Assembly: GCA_014653625.1 (NCBI GenBank)
Contig: JACWEI010000004.1
Location: 1 to 64,000 of the forward strand
DNA: 64,000 nt
Reading direction: 5' to 3'
Source of the DNA: Pelagibacterales bacterium SAG-MED39
GTDB lineage: Bacteria > Pseudomonadota > Alphaproteobacteria > Pelagibacterales > Pelagibacteraceae
Below the pieces are notes generated by a model that had not been told where the DNA came from, did not search any database, and saw nothing but the letters and a program-made list of their open reading frames with translations. Position numbers and translations under genes: made by a program. The stretch's first letter is position 1; each line of letters opens with the position of its first letter. Positions 1 through 10,572 of this stretch are shown piece by piece.

Positions 1-1245
1 TTACTCTTATTTGTTGGAGCAATGGGTAAATCAGCTCAAATTTTACTTCACACTTGGTTACCAGATGCTATGGAAGGTCCAACACCTGTTTCAGCACTTA
101 TTCATGCTGCCACTATGGTCACGGCAGGTGTTTTTTTAGTTGTTAGATGTTCGCCTATCTATGAATATTCAGAACTAGCATTAAATATTGTTACTATTGT
201 AGGCATGAGTACAGCTTTTTTTGCAGCTACTGTGGCGCTAGTCCAAACGGATATTAAGAAAATTATTGCATATTCAACTTGTAGTCAATTAGGATATATG
301 TTTTTTGCTGCTGGAGTAGGTGCTTATAATGTTGCAATGTTTCATCTTTTTACTCATGCATTTTTTAAAGCTTTACTATTCTTAGGATCTGGTTCAGTTA
401 TACATGCATTCAAAGATGAGCAAAATATAAATAAAATGGGGGGAGTTTATAAAAAATTACCCTACACCTACATATTAATGATCATAGGAACTTTAGCTTT
501 GACTGGTTTTCCATTTTTATCAGGATTTTATTCAAAAGATGCAATTATAGAGTTTGCTTATTTAAGAGGAAATACAGTTGGGTATTATGCAGCAGGAATT
601 GGAATTATTACAGCATTTCTTACTTCAATTTATTCATGGCGACTAATATTCAAAACTTTTCATGGCGAATATAACAATAAAGATATCAAGATTGAAGAAA
701 CTCACGAGTCTCCTTTAGTAATGTTGATACCTTTAATTTTATTATCTATAGGTGCTATATTCGCTGGGTACACATTTAAAGAGTTATTTTTAAGTTCAGG
801 GTTTACGAATAATTTTTGGCAGGAGTCCATTTTTTTTCTAGAACCATTAAGCACCAAACATCCTCCTTTTTGGTTTTTAATTTTAACTCCTGTGATAGTA
901 GTTTTGTCAATTCCAGTTGCTTATTATTTATTTGTTAAAAATAAAAATTTACCCGAAAAAATAGCAAACGTTAATAAACCATTATATCAATTTTTGATAA
1001 ATAAATGGTATTTTGACGAACTTTATGATTTCTTAATTATAGTTCCATCAAAAAAGATAGGATTATTTTTATGGAAATTTTTTGATATAAAAATAATTGA
1101 TGGTTTTGGACCAGATGGTATTTCATTATTTATTAAAAAATGTTCTTTAAAAGCAAATAAGTTTCAAAGTGGATTCATTTATCAATATGCATTTGTAATG
1201 TTGCTTGGTTTATCTGCTTTACTAACATTTTTAATTGTTAAGTAA
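1..1245 (+). CDS. nuoL: NADH-quinone oxidoreductase subunit L (5'-truncated by window edge)
   Basis: Antiporter-like, proton-pumping membrane subunit of respiratory complex I in the inner membrane. The reading frame is open from base 1 (LLLFVGA precedes the track's first Met), so this is the C-terminal ~414 residues of a protein usually about 610-650 long. Visible family motifs are HTWLPDAMEGPTPVSALIHAA, the DIKKIIAYST lysine helix and the HAFFKALLFLGSGS helix, followed by further membrane segments and the long C-terminal part typical of NuoL rather than NuoM or NuoN. The stop overlaps the nuoM start by one base (TAATG), showing translational coupling in the nuo operon. The identification is firm; only the N-terminus is missing. 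Confidence 0.97.
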   Translation, partial: LLLFVGAMGKSAQILLHTWLPDAMEGPTPVSALIHAATMVTAGVFLVVRCSPIYEYSELALNIVTIVGMSTAFFAATVALVQTDIKKIIAYSTCSQLGYMFFAAGVGAYNVAMFHLFTHAFFKALLFLGSGSVIHAFKDEQNINKMGGVYKKLPYTYILMIIGTLALTGFPFLSGFYSKDAIIEFAYLRGNTVGYYAAGIGIITAFLTSIYSWRLIFKTFHGEYNNKDIKIEETHESPLVMLIPLILLSIGAIFAGYTFKELFLSSGFTNNFWQESIFFLEPLSTKHPPFWFLILTPVIVVLSIPVAYYLFVKNKNLPEKIANVNKPLYQFLINKWYFDELYDFLIIVPSKKIGLFLWKFFDIKIIDGFGPDGISLFIKKCSLKANKFQSGFIYQYAFVMLLGLSALLTFLIVK

Positions 1246-2726
1246 TGAATTTTCCTATTCTTTCTTCCTTAATATTATTACCTACCATTGGTGCTTTTTT
1301 TCTTCTCTTTACACGAAATAATAACAAAAATAATATAACAGTGAAATATGTTGCTTTGTTTACTTCATTAGTAAATTTTTTTTTATCAATTTATTTATGG
1401 ATTTTGTTTGATCAATCGACATCTGAGTTTCAATTTGTTGAGGACAGAATTTGGATTGAGGGTCTTATAAATTACAAAGTAGGCATTGATGGAATCTCAA
1501 TATTATTTATTATTTTAACAACGTTTATAACTCCACTTTGTATAATTTCGGTAAACAATTCGATTAAAGATAGACTAGGTGAATTTTTAATTGCGGTTCT
1601 AGTTATGGAGTCTTTCATGATTGGTGTTTTTTGTTCACTGGATCTTGTAGTCTTTTATCTTTTTTTTGAAGCTGGCTTAATTCCTATGTTTTTAATCATT
1701 GGAATTTGGGGAGGTTCTAGAAGAGTTTATTCAGCATTTAAGTTTTTTTTATTTACATTATTAGGATCAGTATTAATGCTGGTAGCCATAATTTCTATTT
1801 ATTGGATATCAGGAACTACTGATGTAACCCAACTTTATGAATTAGGAATTGATGCCAAATATCAAAATCTTTTGTGGCTTGCCTTCTTTAGTTCTTTTGC
1901 TGTCAAAACTCCTATGTGGCCTGTGCACACTTGGTTACCAGATGCACATGTTGAAGCTCCAACTGCTGGGTCAGTTCTTTTAGCTGCGATTTTACTTAAA
2001 ATGGCAGGTTATGGATTTATTAGATTTTCATTAGGTTTATTTCCTGTAGCATCAGAAATTTTCACACCATTAATTTATACTTTAAGTGTTATAGCTATCA
2101 TATTCACTTCTTTTATTGCTCTGATGCAAGAAGACATGAAAAAATTAATTGCGTATTCGTCGGTAGCACATATGGGTTTTGTAACTTTGGGAATTTTTAC
2201 AATTCAACAGCAGGGGTTAGAAGGAAGTATCTTGCAAATGATTAGCCATGGATTAGTTGCGGCAGCACTCTTTTTATGTGTGGGGGTAGTTTATGATCGA
2301 ATGCATTCTAGATTGATAGATTCTTATGGTGGTATTGTAAGTATTATTCCTAAATATTCAGTTTTATTTATGTTATTTACATTAGCTGCTTTAGGTCTAC
2401 CAGGAACAAGTGGATTTGTAGGTGAATTTTTAATTTTAATGGGAGCATTTAAAGATAATTTTTTAGTTGCTGTAATTGCAAGTTTGGGAGTTATAATAGG
2501 CGCAGCTTATATGCTTTGGTTATACAAGAGAGTAGTTTTTGGTAAATTAATAAATTCTGATTTAAAAAAGATGGTAGACTTAAATAAATCAGAGTTATTC
2601 ATCTTATCTTGTTTAGCAATACCAATTTTATTTTTTGGATTTTTCCCCGATGTCTTAATTAATACTATAGAAGTTTCAATTAGTGATTTAATAAGAGTAT
2701 ATAACCTTAATATTATGAGTAATTGA
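1245..2726 (+). CDS. nuoM: NADH-quinone oxidoreductase subunit M
   Basis: Second Mrp-antiporter-type proton channel subunit of complex I. The length of 493 aa is normal. It has about 14 predicted membrane helices, the conserved glutamate in the LFFEAGLIPMFLIIG helix (about residue 144), HTWLPDAHVEAPTAGSVLLAA with a following KMAGYG lysine, and MKKLIAYSSVAHMG. The start ATG overlaps the nuoL stop by one base, and nuoN begins 1 nt after the nuoM stop, so the three genes are co-transcribed. Nothing unusual was seen. Confidence 0.98.
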   Translation: MNFPILSSLILLPTIGAFFLLFTRNNNKNNITVKYVALFTSLVNFFLSIYLWILFDQSTSEFQFVEDRIWIEGLINYKVGIDGISILFIILTTFITPLCIISVNNSIKDRLGEFLIAVLVMESFMIGVFCSLDLVVFYLFFEAGLIPMFLIIGIWGGSRRVYSAFKFFLFTLLGSVLMLVAIISIYWISGTTDVTQLYELGIDAKYQNLLWLAFFSSFAVKTPMWPVHTWLPDAHVEAPTAGSVLLAAILLKMAGYGFIRFSLGLFPVASEIFTPLIYTLSVIAIIFTSFIALMQEDMKKLIAYSSVAHMGFVTLGIFTIQQQGLEGSILQMISHGLVAAALFLCVGVVYDRMHSRLIDSYGGIVSIIPKYSVLFMLFTLAALGLPGTSGFVGEFLILMGAFKDNFLVAVIASLGVIIGAAYMLWLYKRVVFGKLINSDLKKMVDLNKSELFILSCLAIPILFFGFFPDVLINTIEVSISDLIRVYNLNIMSN

Positions 2727-2727
2727 A

Positions 2728-4146
2728 ATGACTAATTTAGAACTAGTTTTTCCAGAAATTTTTCTTGCATTATCAATAATGTTTCTGCTTATTTTAGGGG
2801 TTTTTAAAAAAGATAGTTCTAAATTAATTCAAAATATTTCACTTATTATTTTACTTAGCACAGCTGTAATAACATTCAATGAAACCATTGGTATAGAAGA
2901 AATTTTTTTATTTAATTCAAGCATTATAATTGATTATTTATCATCATTCATGAAGATAATTACATTGTTAGCAGCTTTCTTAGTTTTAGTAATTTCGTCA
3001 AATTATTTAAAAACATTTAAAATTTTTAAAATTGAATATCCAATTTTAATTTTAAGTTCAGTTCTAGGAATGATGATAATGATTAGTTCGAACGATTTAA
3101 TTGTATTTTATATGGGCTTAGAGATTCAATCACTAGCTTTATATGTTTTGGCATCATTTAATAGAGATCAACTTAAATCCTCTGAAGCAGGATTAAAATA
3201 TTTCGTCTTAAGTGCATTATCATCTGGTTTATTACTTTATGGATGTTCTTTAATCTACGGATTTACAGGCTCAACTAATTTTATTGTTATTGCTGAGCAA
3301 TTAAATCCAGATAATTATTCTATCACTTTTGGAATTGTTTTTATTTTGGTTGGACTGTCATTTAAAATTTCAGCTGTACCATTTCATATGTGGGCACCAG
3401 ATGTTTATGAAGGTTCCCCGACTTCTGTTACATTATTTTTCACAATGGTCCCTAAAATCGCAGCTCTCACCGTATTTATAAGATTCTTATATGTTCCTTT
3501 TTTATATTTAATAGATCAGTGGCAAATGATTTTAATTTTTTTGTCAATAGCATCTATGCTTTTTGGAGCAATCGCAGCTATAGGACAAACTAATATTAAA
3601 AGACTTATTGCGTACAGCTCTATAGGACATGTAGGTTATGCTTTAGCAGGACTAGCAACTGGTTCTAACGATGGAATTCAAAGCTCAGTTATATATATAA
3701 CCATTTATATAATAATGAACTTAGGTTTATTTTCATGTTTATTGATGATGAAAAGAAATCAAAGATATTTTGAGAATATTGATGATCTATCTGGTTTATC
3801 AAAAAATCACCCATTACTATCATTATCATTATTGCTAATTTTGTTTTCATTAGCAGGAATTCCACCTTTGGCAGGCTTTTTTGCAAAATTTTATATTTTT
3901 AAATCGGTCTTAGAGCAATCTATGTATTTTTTAGCTATAGTTGGATTATTATCAACTGTTGTTGCTGCTTTTTATTATTTAAGAATAATTAAGATTATGT
4001 ATTTTGATAAAGAAAAAGAAAAATATGACACTGATCATAGCTTGTGGTTAAAATTTTCTCTTACTTTTTCAACATTATTAATTCTAATGTACTTCATTTT
4101 TCCTGGTCAATTAATTGAAGTAATTTCTAGAATTAATATTATTTGA
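2728..4146 (+). CDS. nuoN: NADH-quinone oxidoreductase subunit N
   Basis: Third antiporter-like proton channel subunit and last gene of the complex I operon. It has 472 aa, with YMGLEIQSLALYVLASF (conserved Glu helix), FKISAVPFHMWAPDVYEGSP and TNIKRLIAYSSIGHVGY, all diagnostic for NuoN. It is hydrophobic throughout with about 14 membrane segments. Its TGA stop overlaps the birA ATG by one base, so the operon continues into cofactor and RNA-processing genes, as is common in alphaproteobacteria. Confidence 0.98.
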   Translation: MTNLELVFPEIFLALSIMFLLILGVFKKDSSKLIQNISLIILLSTAVITFNETIGIEEIFLFNSSIIIDYLSSFMKIITLLAAFLVLVISSNYLKTFKIFKIEYPILILSSVLGMMIMISSNDLIVFYMGLEIQSLALYVLASFNRDQLKSSEAGLKYFVLSALSSGLLLYGCSLIYGFTGSTNFIVIAEQLNPDNYSITFGIVFILVGLSFKISAVPFHMWAPDVYEGSPTSVTLFFTMVPKIAALTVFIRFLYVPFLYLIDQWQMILIFLSIASMLFGAIAAIGQTNIKRLIAYSSIGHVGYALAGLATGSNDGIQSSVIYITIYIIMNLGLFSCLLMMKRNQRYFENIDDLSGLSKNHPLLSLSLLLILFSLAGIPPLAGFFAKFYIFKSVLEQSMYFLAIVGLLSTVVAAFYYLRIIKIMYFDKEKEKYDTDHSLWLKFSLTFSTLLILMYFIFPGQLIEVISRINII

Positions 4147-4676
4147 TGAAATTTAAAATCTTTAGATTTAAAAAAGTTAATAGTACTAATGATACCGCTA
4201 TCAGAATAATTAAAAGTTCAGTTTTTGATTATGGAATGATTATTTCAGAAATACAAAATAATGGCCGTGGTCAATATGGAAAAAAATGGATTTCTTATAA
4301 GGGCAATCTATTTATAAGTTTTTTTTACAATATTGAAAATTTTACCATTTCTCTAAAAAAATTGACTAATATTAACTTTATATCGGTTAAAAGATTGCTG
4401 TCTCTTTACTACAAAAATCAAATTATCCTAAAAAAACCTAACGATTTATTAATAGATAAAAAAAAGATATGTGGAATATTACAGGAAACATTAATAAAAC
4501 ATAATAAAAAATATTTAGTTGTAGGGATAGGAATAAATTTGATAAAGAATCCATATATAAAGAATTATCCTACGACAAATCTTTATAATTTAACAAAAAA
4601 AAAAATATCAATAAGAAAAATTGAAAATGAAATTAAAAAGATTTTTGAAACAAAACTAAGTAAATTTTACAAATAA
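4146..4676 (+). CDS. birA: Biotin--[acetyl-CoA-carboxylase] ligase, short form
   Basis: Attaches biotin to the carboxyl carrier protein of acetyl-CoA carboxylase through biotinyl-5'-AMP. The start is placed at ATG 4146, overlapping the nuoN stop, rather than the track's TTG one codon earlier. Visible motifs are the substrate-pocket VNSTNDTA (about residue 10), the adenylate-binding loop NNGRGQYGKKW and KPNDLLIDKKKICGIL with the catalytic lysine, then VVGIGINL. At 176 aa it lacks the N-terminal helix-turn-helix of regulatory BirA and nearly all of the small C-terminal SH3-like domain. It is therefore a monofunctional, minimal ligase. It keeps the usual alphaproteobacterial place between nuoN and coaX. 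Confidence 0.88.
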   Translation: MKFKIFRFKKVNSTNDTAIRIIKSSVFDYGMIISEIQNNGRGQYGKKWISYKGNLFISFFYNIENFTISLKKLTNINFISVKRLLSLYYKNQIILKKPNDLLIDKKKICGILQETLIKHNKKYLVVGIGINLIKNPYIKNYPTTNLYNLTKKKISIRKIENEIKKIFETKLSKFYK

Positions 4677-4689
4677 GAAAGAATTATTT

Positions 4690-5436
4690 ATGTATATATT
4701 AGGAGATATAGGAAATTCAGAAACCAAGATTTTCTTAGTTAATTCAAATTACAAAATTTTAAGAAATATAAATTTTTCATCTAAAGGAATTAACAATAAA
4801 ATTTTAAACATTAAATTTAATTCTTTAATTAAAGATTTTAAGATAATAAAAAAAATTTTGTTTTGTAGTGTTGTGCCTAAAAATTTTTATTTGATTAAAA
4901 ATTTCTTACTAAATAAAACTAAAAATAAATGTTATGAAATTAAAAATTTGAATTTAAGATCACTCATTAATATAAATGTAAATTATAAACAAGTTGGTTC
5001 AGACAGATTAACAAATGCAATTAGTTTACTTAACAGGAAAGATAATTTTATTATATTAGATTTTGGCACTGCAACAACTTTTGATGTAGTTATTAAAAAA
5101 ACTTATAAAGGAGGTATAATAGCTCCTGGTATTAAAATTTCTTTAAATACTTTATCTGATAAAGCAGCTTTAATTCCTAAAATAGACTTAAAAAAAATTA
5201 AGAAAATTATAGGTAACGACACAATTAGTGCTGTAAGATCAGGTTTTTTTTGGGGATATAGTGGTCTAATTGACAATATTATTAATTTGATTAAGAAAGA
5301 GACAGGAAAGTCTTTTAAATTGATAATAACAGGAGGATTTTCTGGTTTGTTTAAAGATTCAATCAAAACAAAAGTAATTCAAGATAAAGATATTACTATA
5401 AAAGGTCTAATTAAAATTTCTAAACTAATTAAATAA
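4690..5436 (+). CDS. coaX: Type III pantothenate kinase
   Basis: Phosphorylates pantothenate, the first step of coenzyme A synthesis, using the potassium-dependent, feedback-resistant type III enzyme. The 248 aa ASKHA-fold protein shows the phosphate-binding DIGNSETKIFLV at the N-terminus, VGSDRLTNAISLL (about residue 100), FIILDFGTATTFDVV and YKGGIIAPGIKIS. It lies 13 nt after birA and directly abuts rnj (stop TAA, next base starts ATG). The order birA-coaX-rnj is conserved in alphaproteobacteria. Confidence 0.93.
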   Translation: MYILGDIGNSETKIFLVNSNYKILRNINFSSKGINNKILNIKFNSLIKDFKIIKKILFCSVVPKNFYLIKNFLLNKTKNKCYEIKNLNLRSLININVNYKQVGSDRLTNAISLLNRKDNFIILDFGTATTFDVVIKKTYKGGIIAPGIKISLNTLSDKAALIPKIDLKKIKKIIGNDTISAVRSGFFWGYSGLIDNIINLIKKETGKSFKLIITGGFSGLFKDSIKTKVIQDKDITIKGLIKISKLIK

Positions 5437-7095
5437 ATGAAAGACGAATTATTATTTTGCCCTCTTGGAGGATCTGGAGAAATTGGAATGAATATGAATC
5501 TTTTTGGCTATGGTCAGCCAGGAGATCATAAATGGATTATGGTCGATATTGGAGTTACATTTGCAGATGACTCTATACCAGGAGTAGATCTTATTTATCC
5601 TGACCCAGGCTTTATTGTAGAAAGAAAAGATAATTTATTAGGAATTATATTAACACATGCTCATGAAGATCATATAGGTGCAATCGCACACTTATGGCCA
5701 AAACTTAAATGTAAAATTTATGCTACACCTTTTACAGCAGTTTTAATAAGAGAAAAATTCAAAGAAAAACATATTGATATTACTAATGACCTAAAGATAG
5801 TTGAACTTAATGGTAACGTGTTATTAGATCCTTTCGATATAGAGTATATTACTCTCACTCATTCTATTTTAGAACCTAATGGTTTAAGAATCAAAACCCC
5901 TGCAGGAGTTATACTTCACACAGGGGATTGGAAAGTAGATCCAAATCCCTTAGTTGGTGAAAATATTAATTCTAAAAGATTAAAAGAAATTGGCGAAGAA
6001 GGCGTTCTTGCTATGATTTGTGACTCGACAAATGTTTTTAGCGCAGGAAGATCAGGCTCAGAACTTGATGTAAGAAAAAATTTATTAAATATTATGAGTA
6101 GATTAAAAAAACGTATAATAATTACGTCATTTGCTTCTAATGTTGCAAGAATGGAAACAGCTTTTTATTGCGCTAAAAAAACAGGCAGACAGATTTCATT
6201 AGTTGGTAGATCAATGCATAGGATCTATAAAGCTGCCAAACAATGTGGATACCTTCAAGATACAATTGACCCTGTAGATCCTAGAGATGCTAAAAATTTT
6301 TCAAGAGAAAAAATTGTTTATTTATGTACGGGTAGCCAAGGAGAACCAATGGGTGCTATGATGAGAATATCAAACTACACACACCCAGATGTTTTTGTAG
6401 AAAAAGATGATGCTGTAATTTTTTCCTCAAAGATAATTCCTGGTAATGAAAAAAAGCTTTATAAATTACACAATCAATTGGTCAAAGACGGAATTGAAGT
6501 CATATCAGAAGAAACAGAATTTATTCATGTCTCTGGTCATCCTAATCGAGAAGATTTAAAAGATATGTATCAATGGGTAAAACCAAGATGTGTAATTCCT
6601 GTTCATGGCGAACATAGACATATGATTGAACATATAAATTTTGCAAAAGAAATGCAGGTGCCATATCCTGTGCAAGTAGAAAATGGAGATATTGTGAAAT
6701 TATACCCAGGCAATGAACCTGAGGTATATGACAAAGCACCCAGTGGTAGATTATATTTAGATGGGAGTGTTAGTGTTGAGGAAGATTCACAATCAATTAA
6801 AGATAGAAAAAATTTAGGAACAAATGGATATTTGGAGGTTACGATTTTAATTACTCCAAAGGGAAATATTCATAATAATCCAATAACAACTTTTAGAGGA
6901 TTACCAATTTATGAAAAAGAAGAATTTATTTATGGATTAGAAAATGAAATAGAAAAAACAACAAAATCATTCAGATTAGGCAACAAACAACAAGAGTACA
7001 ATTTAATTGATGCACTTAAAATTGCTTGTAGAAAATTTACAAAAGAAAAAACTGGAAAAAAACCTTTTACAAATATTAATTTAGTTAAAATTTAA
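5437..7095 (+). CDS. rnj: Ribonuclease J
   Basis: Metallo-beta-lactamase/beta-CASP ribonuclease with 5'-3' exo- and endonuclease activity in mRNA decay and rRNA maturation. The length is 552 aa. Metal ligands are visible as THAHEDHIGA (HxHxDH, about residue 72), HTGDWKVD and CDSTN. Beta-CASP motifs HVSGHPNREDL and PVHGEHRHM follow, then a C-terminal RNase J domain. The context between coaX and a DUF1467-type gene is the usual alphaproteobacterial one. The start abuts the coaX stop, implying coupling. Confidence 0.96.
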   Translation: MKDELLFCPLGGSGEIGMNMNLFGYGQPGDHKWIMVDIGVTFADDSIPGVDLIYPDPGFIVERKDNLLGIILTHAHEDHIGAIAHLWPKLKCKIYATPFTAVLIREKFKEKHIDITNDLKIVELNGNVLLDPFDIEYITLTHSILEPNGLRIKTPAGVILHTGDWKVDPNPLVGENINSKRLKEIGEEGVLAMICDSTNVFSAGRSGSELDVRKNLLNIMSRLKKRIIITSFASNVARMETAFYCAKKTGRQISLVGRSMHRIYKAAKQCGYLQDTIDPVDPRDAKNFSREKIVYLCTGSQGEPMGAMMRISNYTHPDVFVEKDDAVIFSSKIIPGNEKKLYKLHNQLVKDGIEVISEETEFIHVSGHPNREDLKDMYQWVKPRCVIPVHGEHRHMIEHINFAKEMQVPYPVQVENGDIVKLYPGNEPEVYDKAPSGRLYLDGSVSVEEDSQSIKDRKNLGTNGYLEVTILITPKGNIHNNPITTFRGLPIYEKEEFIYGLENEIEKTTKSFRLGNKQQEYNLIDALKIACRKFTKEKTGKKPFTNINLVKI

Positions 7096-7340
7096 TGAGC
7101 ATTACAGGCTTAGCTATAGTTTACATTATCATTTGGTGGATTGTTTTTTTTGCAATTTTACCAATAGATGTAGAAAGAAAAAAAACAGTTAAAATAGATG
7201 GTGAAGATCCAGGATCACCTGAAAATCCAAAAATGTTAAAAAAATTCGTATATTGTACAGGAATAACAACGATTTTGTTCATTATAATTTATTTACTAAT
7301 GAAATTTGAATATTTGAATTTAAGAAATATAATCATTTAA
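7095..7340 (+). CDS. Small two-helix membrane protein, DUF1467 family
   Basis: An 81 aa protein of unknown function. Two hydrophobic segments (about residues 4-23 and 53-72) flank a short polar loop with [22 protein letters not shown]. The motif [12 protein letters not shown] followed by the G-PGSPE-P loop matches the alphaproteobacterial DUF1467 family. Its start overlaps the rnj stop (TAATG) and proS follows after 1 nt. That fixed place between rnj and proS is itself a family hallmark. The function is not known and I do not propose one. Confidence 0.8.
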   Translation: MSITGLAIVYIIIWWIVFFAILPIDVERKKTVKIDGEDPGSPENPKMLKKFVYCTGITTILFIIIYLLMKFEYLNLRNIII

Positions 7341-7341
7341 C

Positions 7342-8676
7342 ATGTATATTTCTAAAGCATTTATCCCAATTCTTAAAAATAACCCTTCAGAAGCGAAAAT
7401 AAAATCACATCAATTAATGCTTAGAGTTGGAATGATTAAACAATCTTCAGCAGGTATTTATTCATGGTTACCAATGGGTTTTAAAATCATGAAAAAGATT
7501 GAAAAAATTGTTAGGGAAGAACAAAATAAAATTGGCGCTCAAGAAATTTTAATGCCTACTATCCAATCCAGTGAAATATGGAAAGAAAGTGGACGGTATG
7601 AAGATTATGGGGAAGAAATGCTTAGGATTAAAGATCGTCAAAATAGAGAAATGCTTTATGGACCAACTAATGAGGAACTTGTTACAGATATATTTAGATC
7701 CTCAGTAAAGTCGTATAAATCTCTTCCACAACTTTTATATCATATCCAATGGAAATTCAGAGATGAGATTAGACCAAGATTTGGGATAATGAGATGTAGA
7801 GAATTTTATATGAAAGACGCCTATTCATTTGATATTACAGATGAAGAAGCTTTATTTTCTTACAATAAATTTTTTTTAGCATATTTAAAAACTTTTAAGA
7901 GATTAGATCTTACTGCTATACCAATGGCTGCTGATACAGGACCTATTGGAGGCAATCTCTCCCATGAATTCATAATACTTGCAGAAACAGGAGAGAGCAA
8001 AATCTACACAGATAAAAGAATTTTTGATCTAGATAGTGAGGGAACGAAATTAGATAAAAAATCTCTTGAAGAATTAAGAAAAAAATATGAAAAGTTTTAC
8101 TCTGTTACTGATGAAAAATTTAACAAAAATGAGTTTGAAAAAAAAGTTTCAGAAACAAATCGCTTAAAAACAAAGGGTATAGAGGTTGGACATATTTTTT
8201 ATTTTGGAGATAAATACTCGAAACCTATGGGAGCATCAGTAGATTTACCTGAAGGAAAAAAAGATTTTGTTAAAATGGGATCGTATGGAATAGGTGTATC
8301 AAGACTGGTTGGGGCTATTATTGAGGCTAAATACGATGATAAAAATGAAGTCATGAAATGGCCAATTTCTGTTGCACCATATGACCTTTCAATAATCCCT
8401 ATGATAAATAAAAACGATACATCAGTATTAAAAAAAGCCAATCAAATAAATTTAGAGTTAGAAAAAAATGGTATAGAAACAATAATTGATGATACTGAAG
8501 AAAACTTATCTTCAAAAATAAAAAAAATGAACCTTATAGGTGTTCCGTATCAAATTATTATTGGTAAACAAACTGATGGAGATTTATTAGAATTTAAAGA
8601 AATTGGCAAAGAAGCAAAAAAAATTAATTTATCAGAAATAATTAAGATTATTAAAGAACAAAAAACAAAAAATTGA
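7342..8676 (+). CDS. proS: Prolyl-tRNA synthetase (short alphaproteobacterial type)
   Basis: Charges tRNA-Pro. Class II motifs are visible: motif 2 in [20 protein letters not shown] and motif 3 in [13 protein letters not shown], followed by an anticodon-binding domain starting near [11 protein letters not shown]. At 444 aa it lacks the roughly 180-residue INS editing domain of the E. coli-type enzyme, as is usual in alphaproteobacteria. The C-terminus overlaps the TTG start of lolC by four bases (TTGA). Confidence 0.96.
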   Translation: MYISKAFIPILKNNPSEAKIKSHQLMLRVGMIKQSSAGIYSWLPMGFKIMKKIEKIVREEQNKIGAQEILMPTIQSSEIWKESGRYEDYGEEMLRIKDRQNREMLYGPTNEELVTDIFRSSVKSYKSLPQLLYHIQWKFRDEIRPRFGIMRCREFYMKDAYSFDITDEEALFSYNKFFLAYLKTFKRLDLTAIPMAADTGPIGGNLSHEFIILAETGESKIYTDKRIFDLDSEGTKLDKKSLEELRKKYEKFYSVTDEKFNKNEFEKKVSETNRLKTKGIEVGHIFYFGDKYSKPMGASVDLPEGKKDFVKMGSYGIGVSRLVGAIIEAKYDDKNEVMKWPISVAPYDLSIIPMINKNDTSVLKKANQINLELEKNGIETIIDDTEENLSSKIKKMNLIGVPYQIIIGKQTDGDLLEFKEIGKEAKKINLSEIIKIIKEQKTKN

Positions 8677-9902
8677 TTTCCACATTAGAAAAAGAAATTA
8701 CATTTAGATTTTTAAGAGCCAGAAAAAAAGATGGTTTTTTAAATGTTATATCTATCTTTTCATTTATAGGAATAGGTCTCGGCGTAGCAGTATTAATTAT
8801 TGTCATGTCCGTAATGAATGGATTTCGAACTGAGTTAATAAATAAAATTGTTGGATTTAATCCACATATAACAGTTGATCCTTATGAAAATAAAATTGAA
8901 CTAGACAAAATAAATCAGGACTTAAAAAGCATTTCAAAGGACTTAATTTTAAGTAACTCAGGCGAGTCTATAATTATCAAAAGTGATATTTCCAAAGGGA
9001 TAATGTTGAGAGGTTATGAAAGTAATGATTTTCCAAAATTAAAGATTTTTGAGAATAAACTTTTTTTTGGTAACAACAAAATATTACCTAAAAATTATAT
9101 TTCAATAGGTAAAGAGCTCAGTTTAAGTCTTAATTTAGATATTGGTGATAGTATTACTTTAATGTCTTCTGCAGGAGTTGAAACTATAATTGGAAACCTT
9201 CCAAAACAAAAAATTTTTTTAGTATCATCTATCTTTGAAAGTGGTATGGCTGAATTTGATAATAATATAGCCTTTATTAATTTAAAAACTTTAGAAGAAT
9301 TTTTTAATTTAGATGAAAAAGATAGAAATTTAGAAATTTATTTAGATAATCCTAGGAACATTGAATACCAAAAATCTATAGTTCAAAGTAATTTTCCTAA
9401 TGATTTTATATATACATGGTCAGATATGAACAGTTCATTGTTTACAGCATTAAAAGTTGAAAGAAATGTTATGTTTATTATTTTATCTTTAATAATAATT
9501 GTTGCAGCTTTTAACATAATTTCAGGATTAACAATCCTTGTTAAAAATAAAACCAGAGAAATTGCTATTTTAAAATCTATAGGTGTTTTGAATAAGTCAA
9601 TTGTTAAAATATTTTTTTTAATTGGAATAATTATAGGAACTTCAGCAACAATTTTTGGTATTGTTTTAGGTGTAACTTTTTCTATGTATGTAGAAAATTT
9701 ACGCTTACTCTTAAGTTCTGCATTTAATATAAGTTTATTCCCGGAAGAGATTTATTTTTTAAGCACAATGCCATCAGAAATTAATCCTTTATCAATATTT
9801 ATTATTTCATTATGTTCAATCTTTATAACAATCATTGTTTCAATTTTTCCTGCCTTAAAAGCTGCTAAACTTGATCCGATTAAAGCCTTAAAATATGAAT
9901 AA
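8673..9902 (+). CDS. lolC: Lipoprotein-releasing ABC transporter permease LolC/LolE
   Basis: Inner-membrane permease that, with LolD, releases lipoproteins for transfer to the outer membrane. The 409 aa architecture is one N-terminal helix (about 20-45), a large periplasmic MacB-like domain, then three C-terminal helices with the FtsX permease signature ([18 protein letters not shown]). The start must be TTG at 8673, overlapping the proS stop, because no usable Met exists before [10 protein letters not shown] single LolC/E-type gene here implies a homodimeric permease as in other alphaproteobacteria. lolD overlaps it by 8 nt. Confidence 0.93.
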   Translation: MISTLEKEITFRFLRARKKDGFLNVISIFSFIGIGLGVAVLIIVMSVMNGFRTELINKIVGFNPHITVDPYENKIELDKINQDLKSISKDLILSNSGESIIIKSDISKGIMLRGYESNDFPKLKIFENKLFFGNNKILPKNYISIGKELSLSLNLDIGDSITLMSSAGVETIIGNLPKQKIFLVSSIFESGMAEFDNNIAFINLKTLEEFFNLDEKDRNLEIYLDNPRNIEYQKSIVQSNFPNDFIYTWSDMNSSLFTALKVERNVMFIILSLIIIVAAFNIISGLTILVKNKTREIAILKSIGVLNKSIVKIFFLIGIIIGTSATIFGIVLGVTFSMYVENLRLLLSSAFNISLFPEEIYFLSTMPSEINPLSIFIISLCSIFITIIVSIFPALKAAKLDPIKALKYE

Positions 9903-10572
9903 TATAATTGAAATCTCAAATTTGAATAAATCTTTTGACGCTTTAAAAAAAGTTAGAGTTTTGAAAAAAATTTCTTATAAATTTAAAAAAGGAAAAATTT
10001 ATTCTTTAATGGGTCCTTCAGGATCAGGAAAATCAACTCTCTTAAATCTACTTTCGTTAATCGATAAACCTAATTCAGGTTCAATCAGTATAGATAATAA
10101 GCAAATTGATTTTAATAATTCAAATAAAAACGATATTTTGAGAGCAAAGAAAATTGGTATTATTTATCAGCAAGATAATTTACTTCCTGATTTCACTGCA
10201 TTAGAAAATATCTATTTAGCTAGCCTTGCTGCTGGAAATAAAAGAAAATTATCTATTTCTAAAGCAAAAGTTTTGTTAAAAAAAGTTGGACTTTTAAATA
10301 GATCAGAACATTATCCTTCAGAACTATCTGGTGGAGAAAAACAAAGAATATCGATTGCAAGAGCTTTAATTAACAACCCTCAAATTATTCTAGCCGATGA
10401 ACCTACTGGAAGTCTTGATTTAAAAACTGCAAAAGGAATTTTTGACATCCTTAAAAAACAAATAAATTCAAACCGAATAATAATTTTTGCAACCCATAAT
10501 AGATTTTTTGCGAATAAGTCAGATTGCTTATTGGAAATGATTGATGGTAATATAAAAGCCATCAATGGCTGA
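9895..10572 (+). CDS. lolD: Lipoprotein-releasing ABC transporter ATPase LolD
   Basis: Cytoplasmic ATPase powering lipoprotein release by LolC/E. In 225 aa it shows Walker [10 protein letters not shown] (about residue 40), the Q-loop in YQQDNLLPDFTALENI, the signature ELSGGEKQR, Walker B IILADEPTGSLD and the H-loop FATHN. Its start lies inside the end of lolC and its own end overlaps dnaE by 8 nt. The adjacency to lolC distinguishes it from other MacB/FtsE-type ATPases. Confidence 0.95.
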   Translation: MNNIIEISNLNKSFDALKKVRVLKKISYKFKKGKIYSLMGPSGSGKSTLLNLLSLIDKPNSGSISIDNKQIDFNNSNKNDILRAKKIGIIYQQDNLLPDFTALENIYLASLAAGNKRKLSISKAKVLLKKVGLLNRSEHYPSELSGGEKQRISIARALINNPQIILADEPTGSLDLKTAKGIFDILKKQINSNRIIIFATHNRFFANKSDCLLEMIDGNIKAING

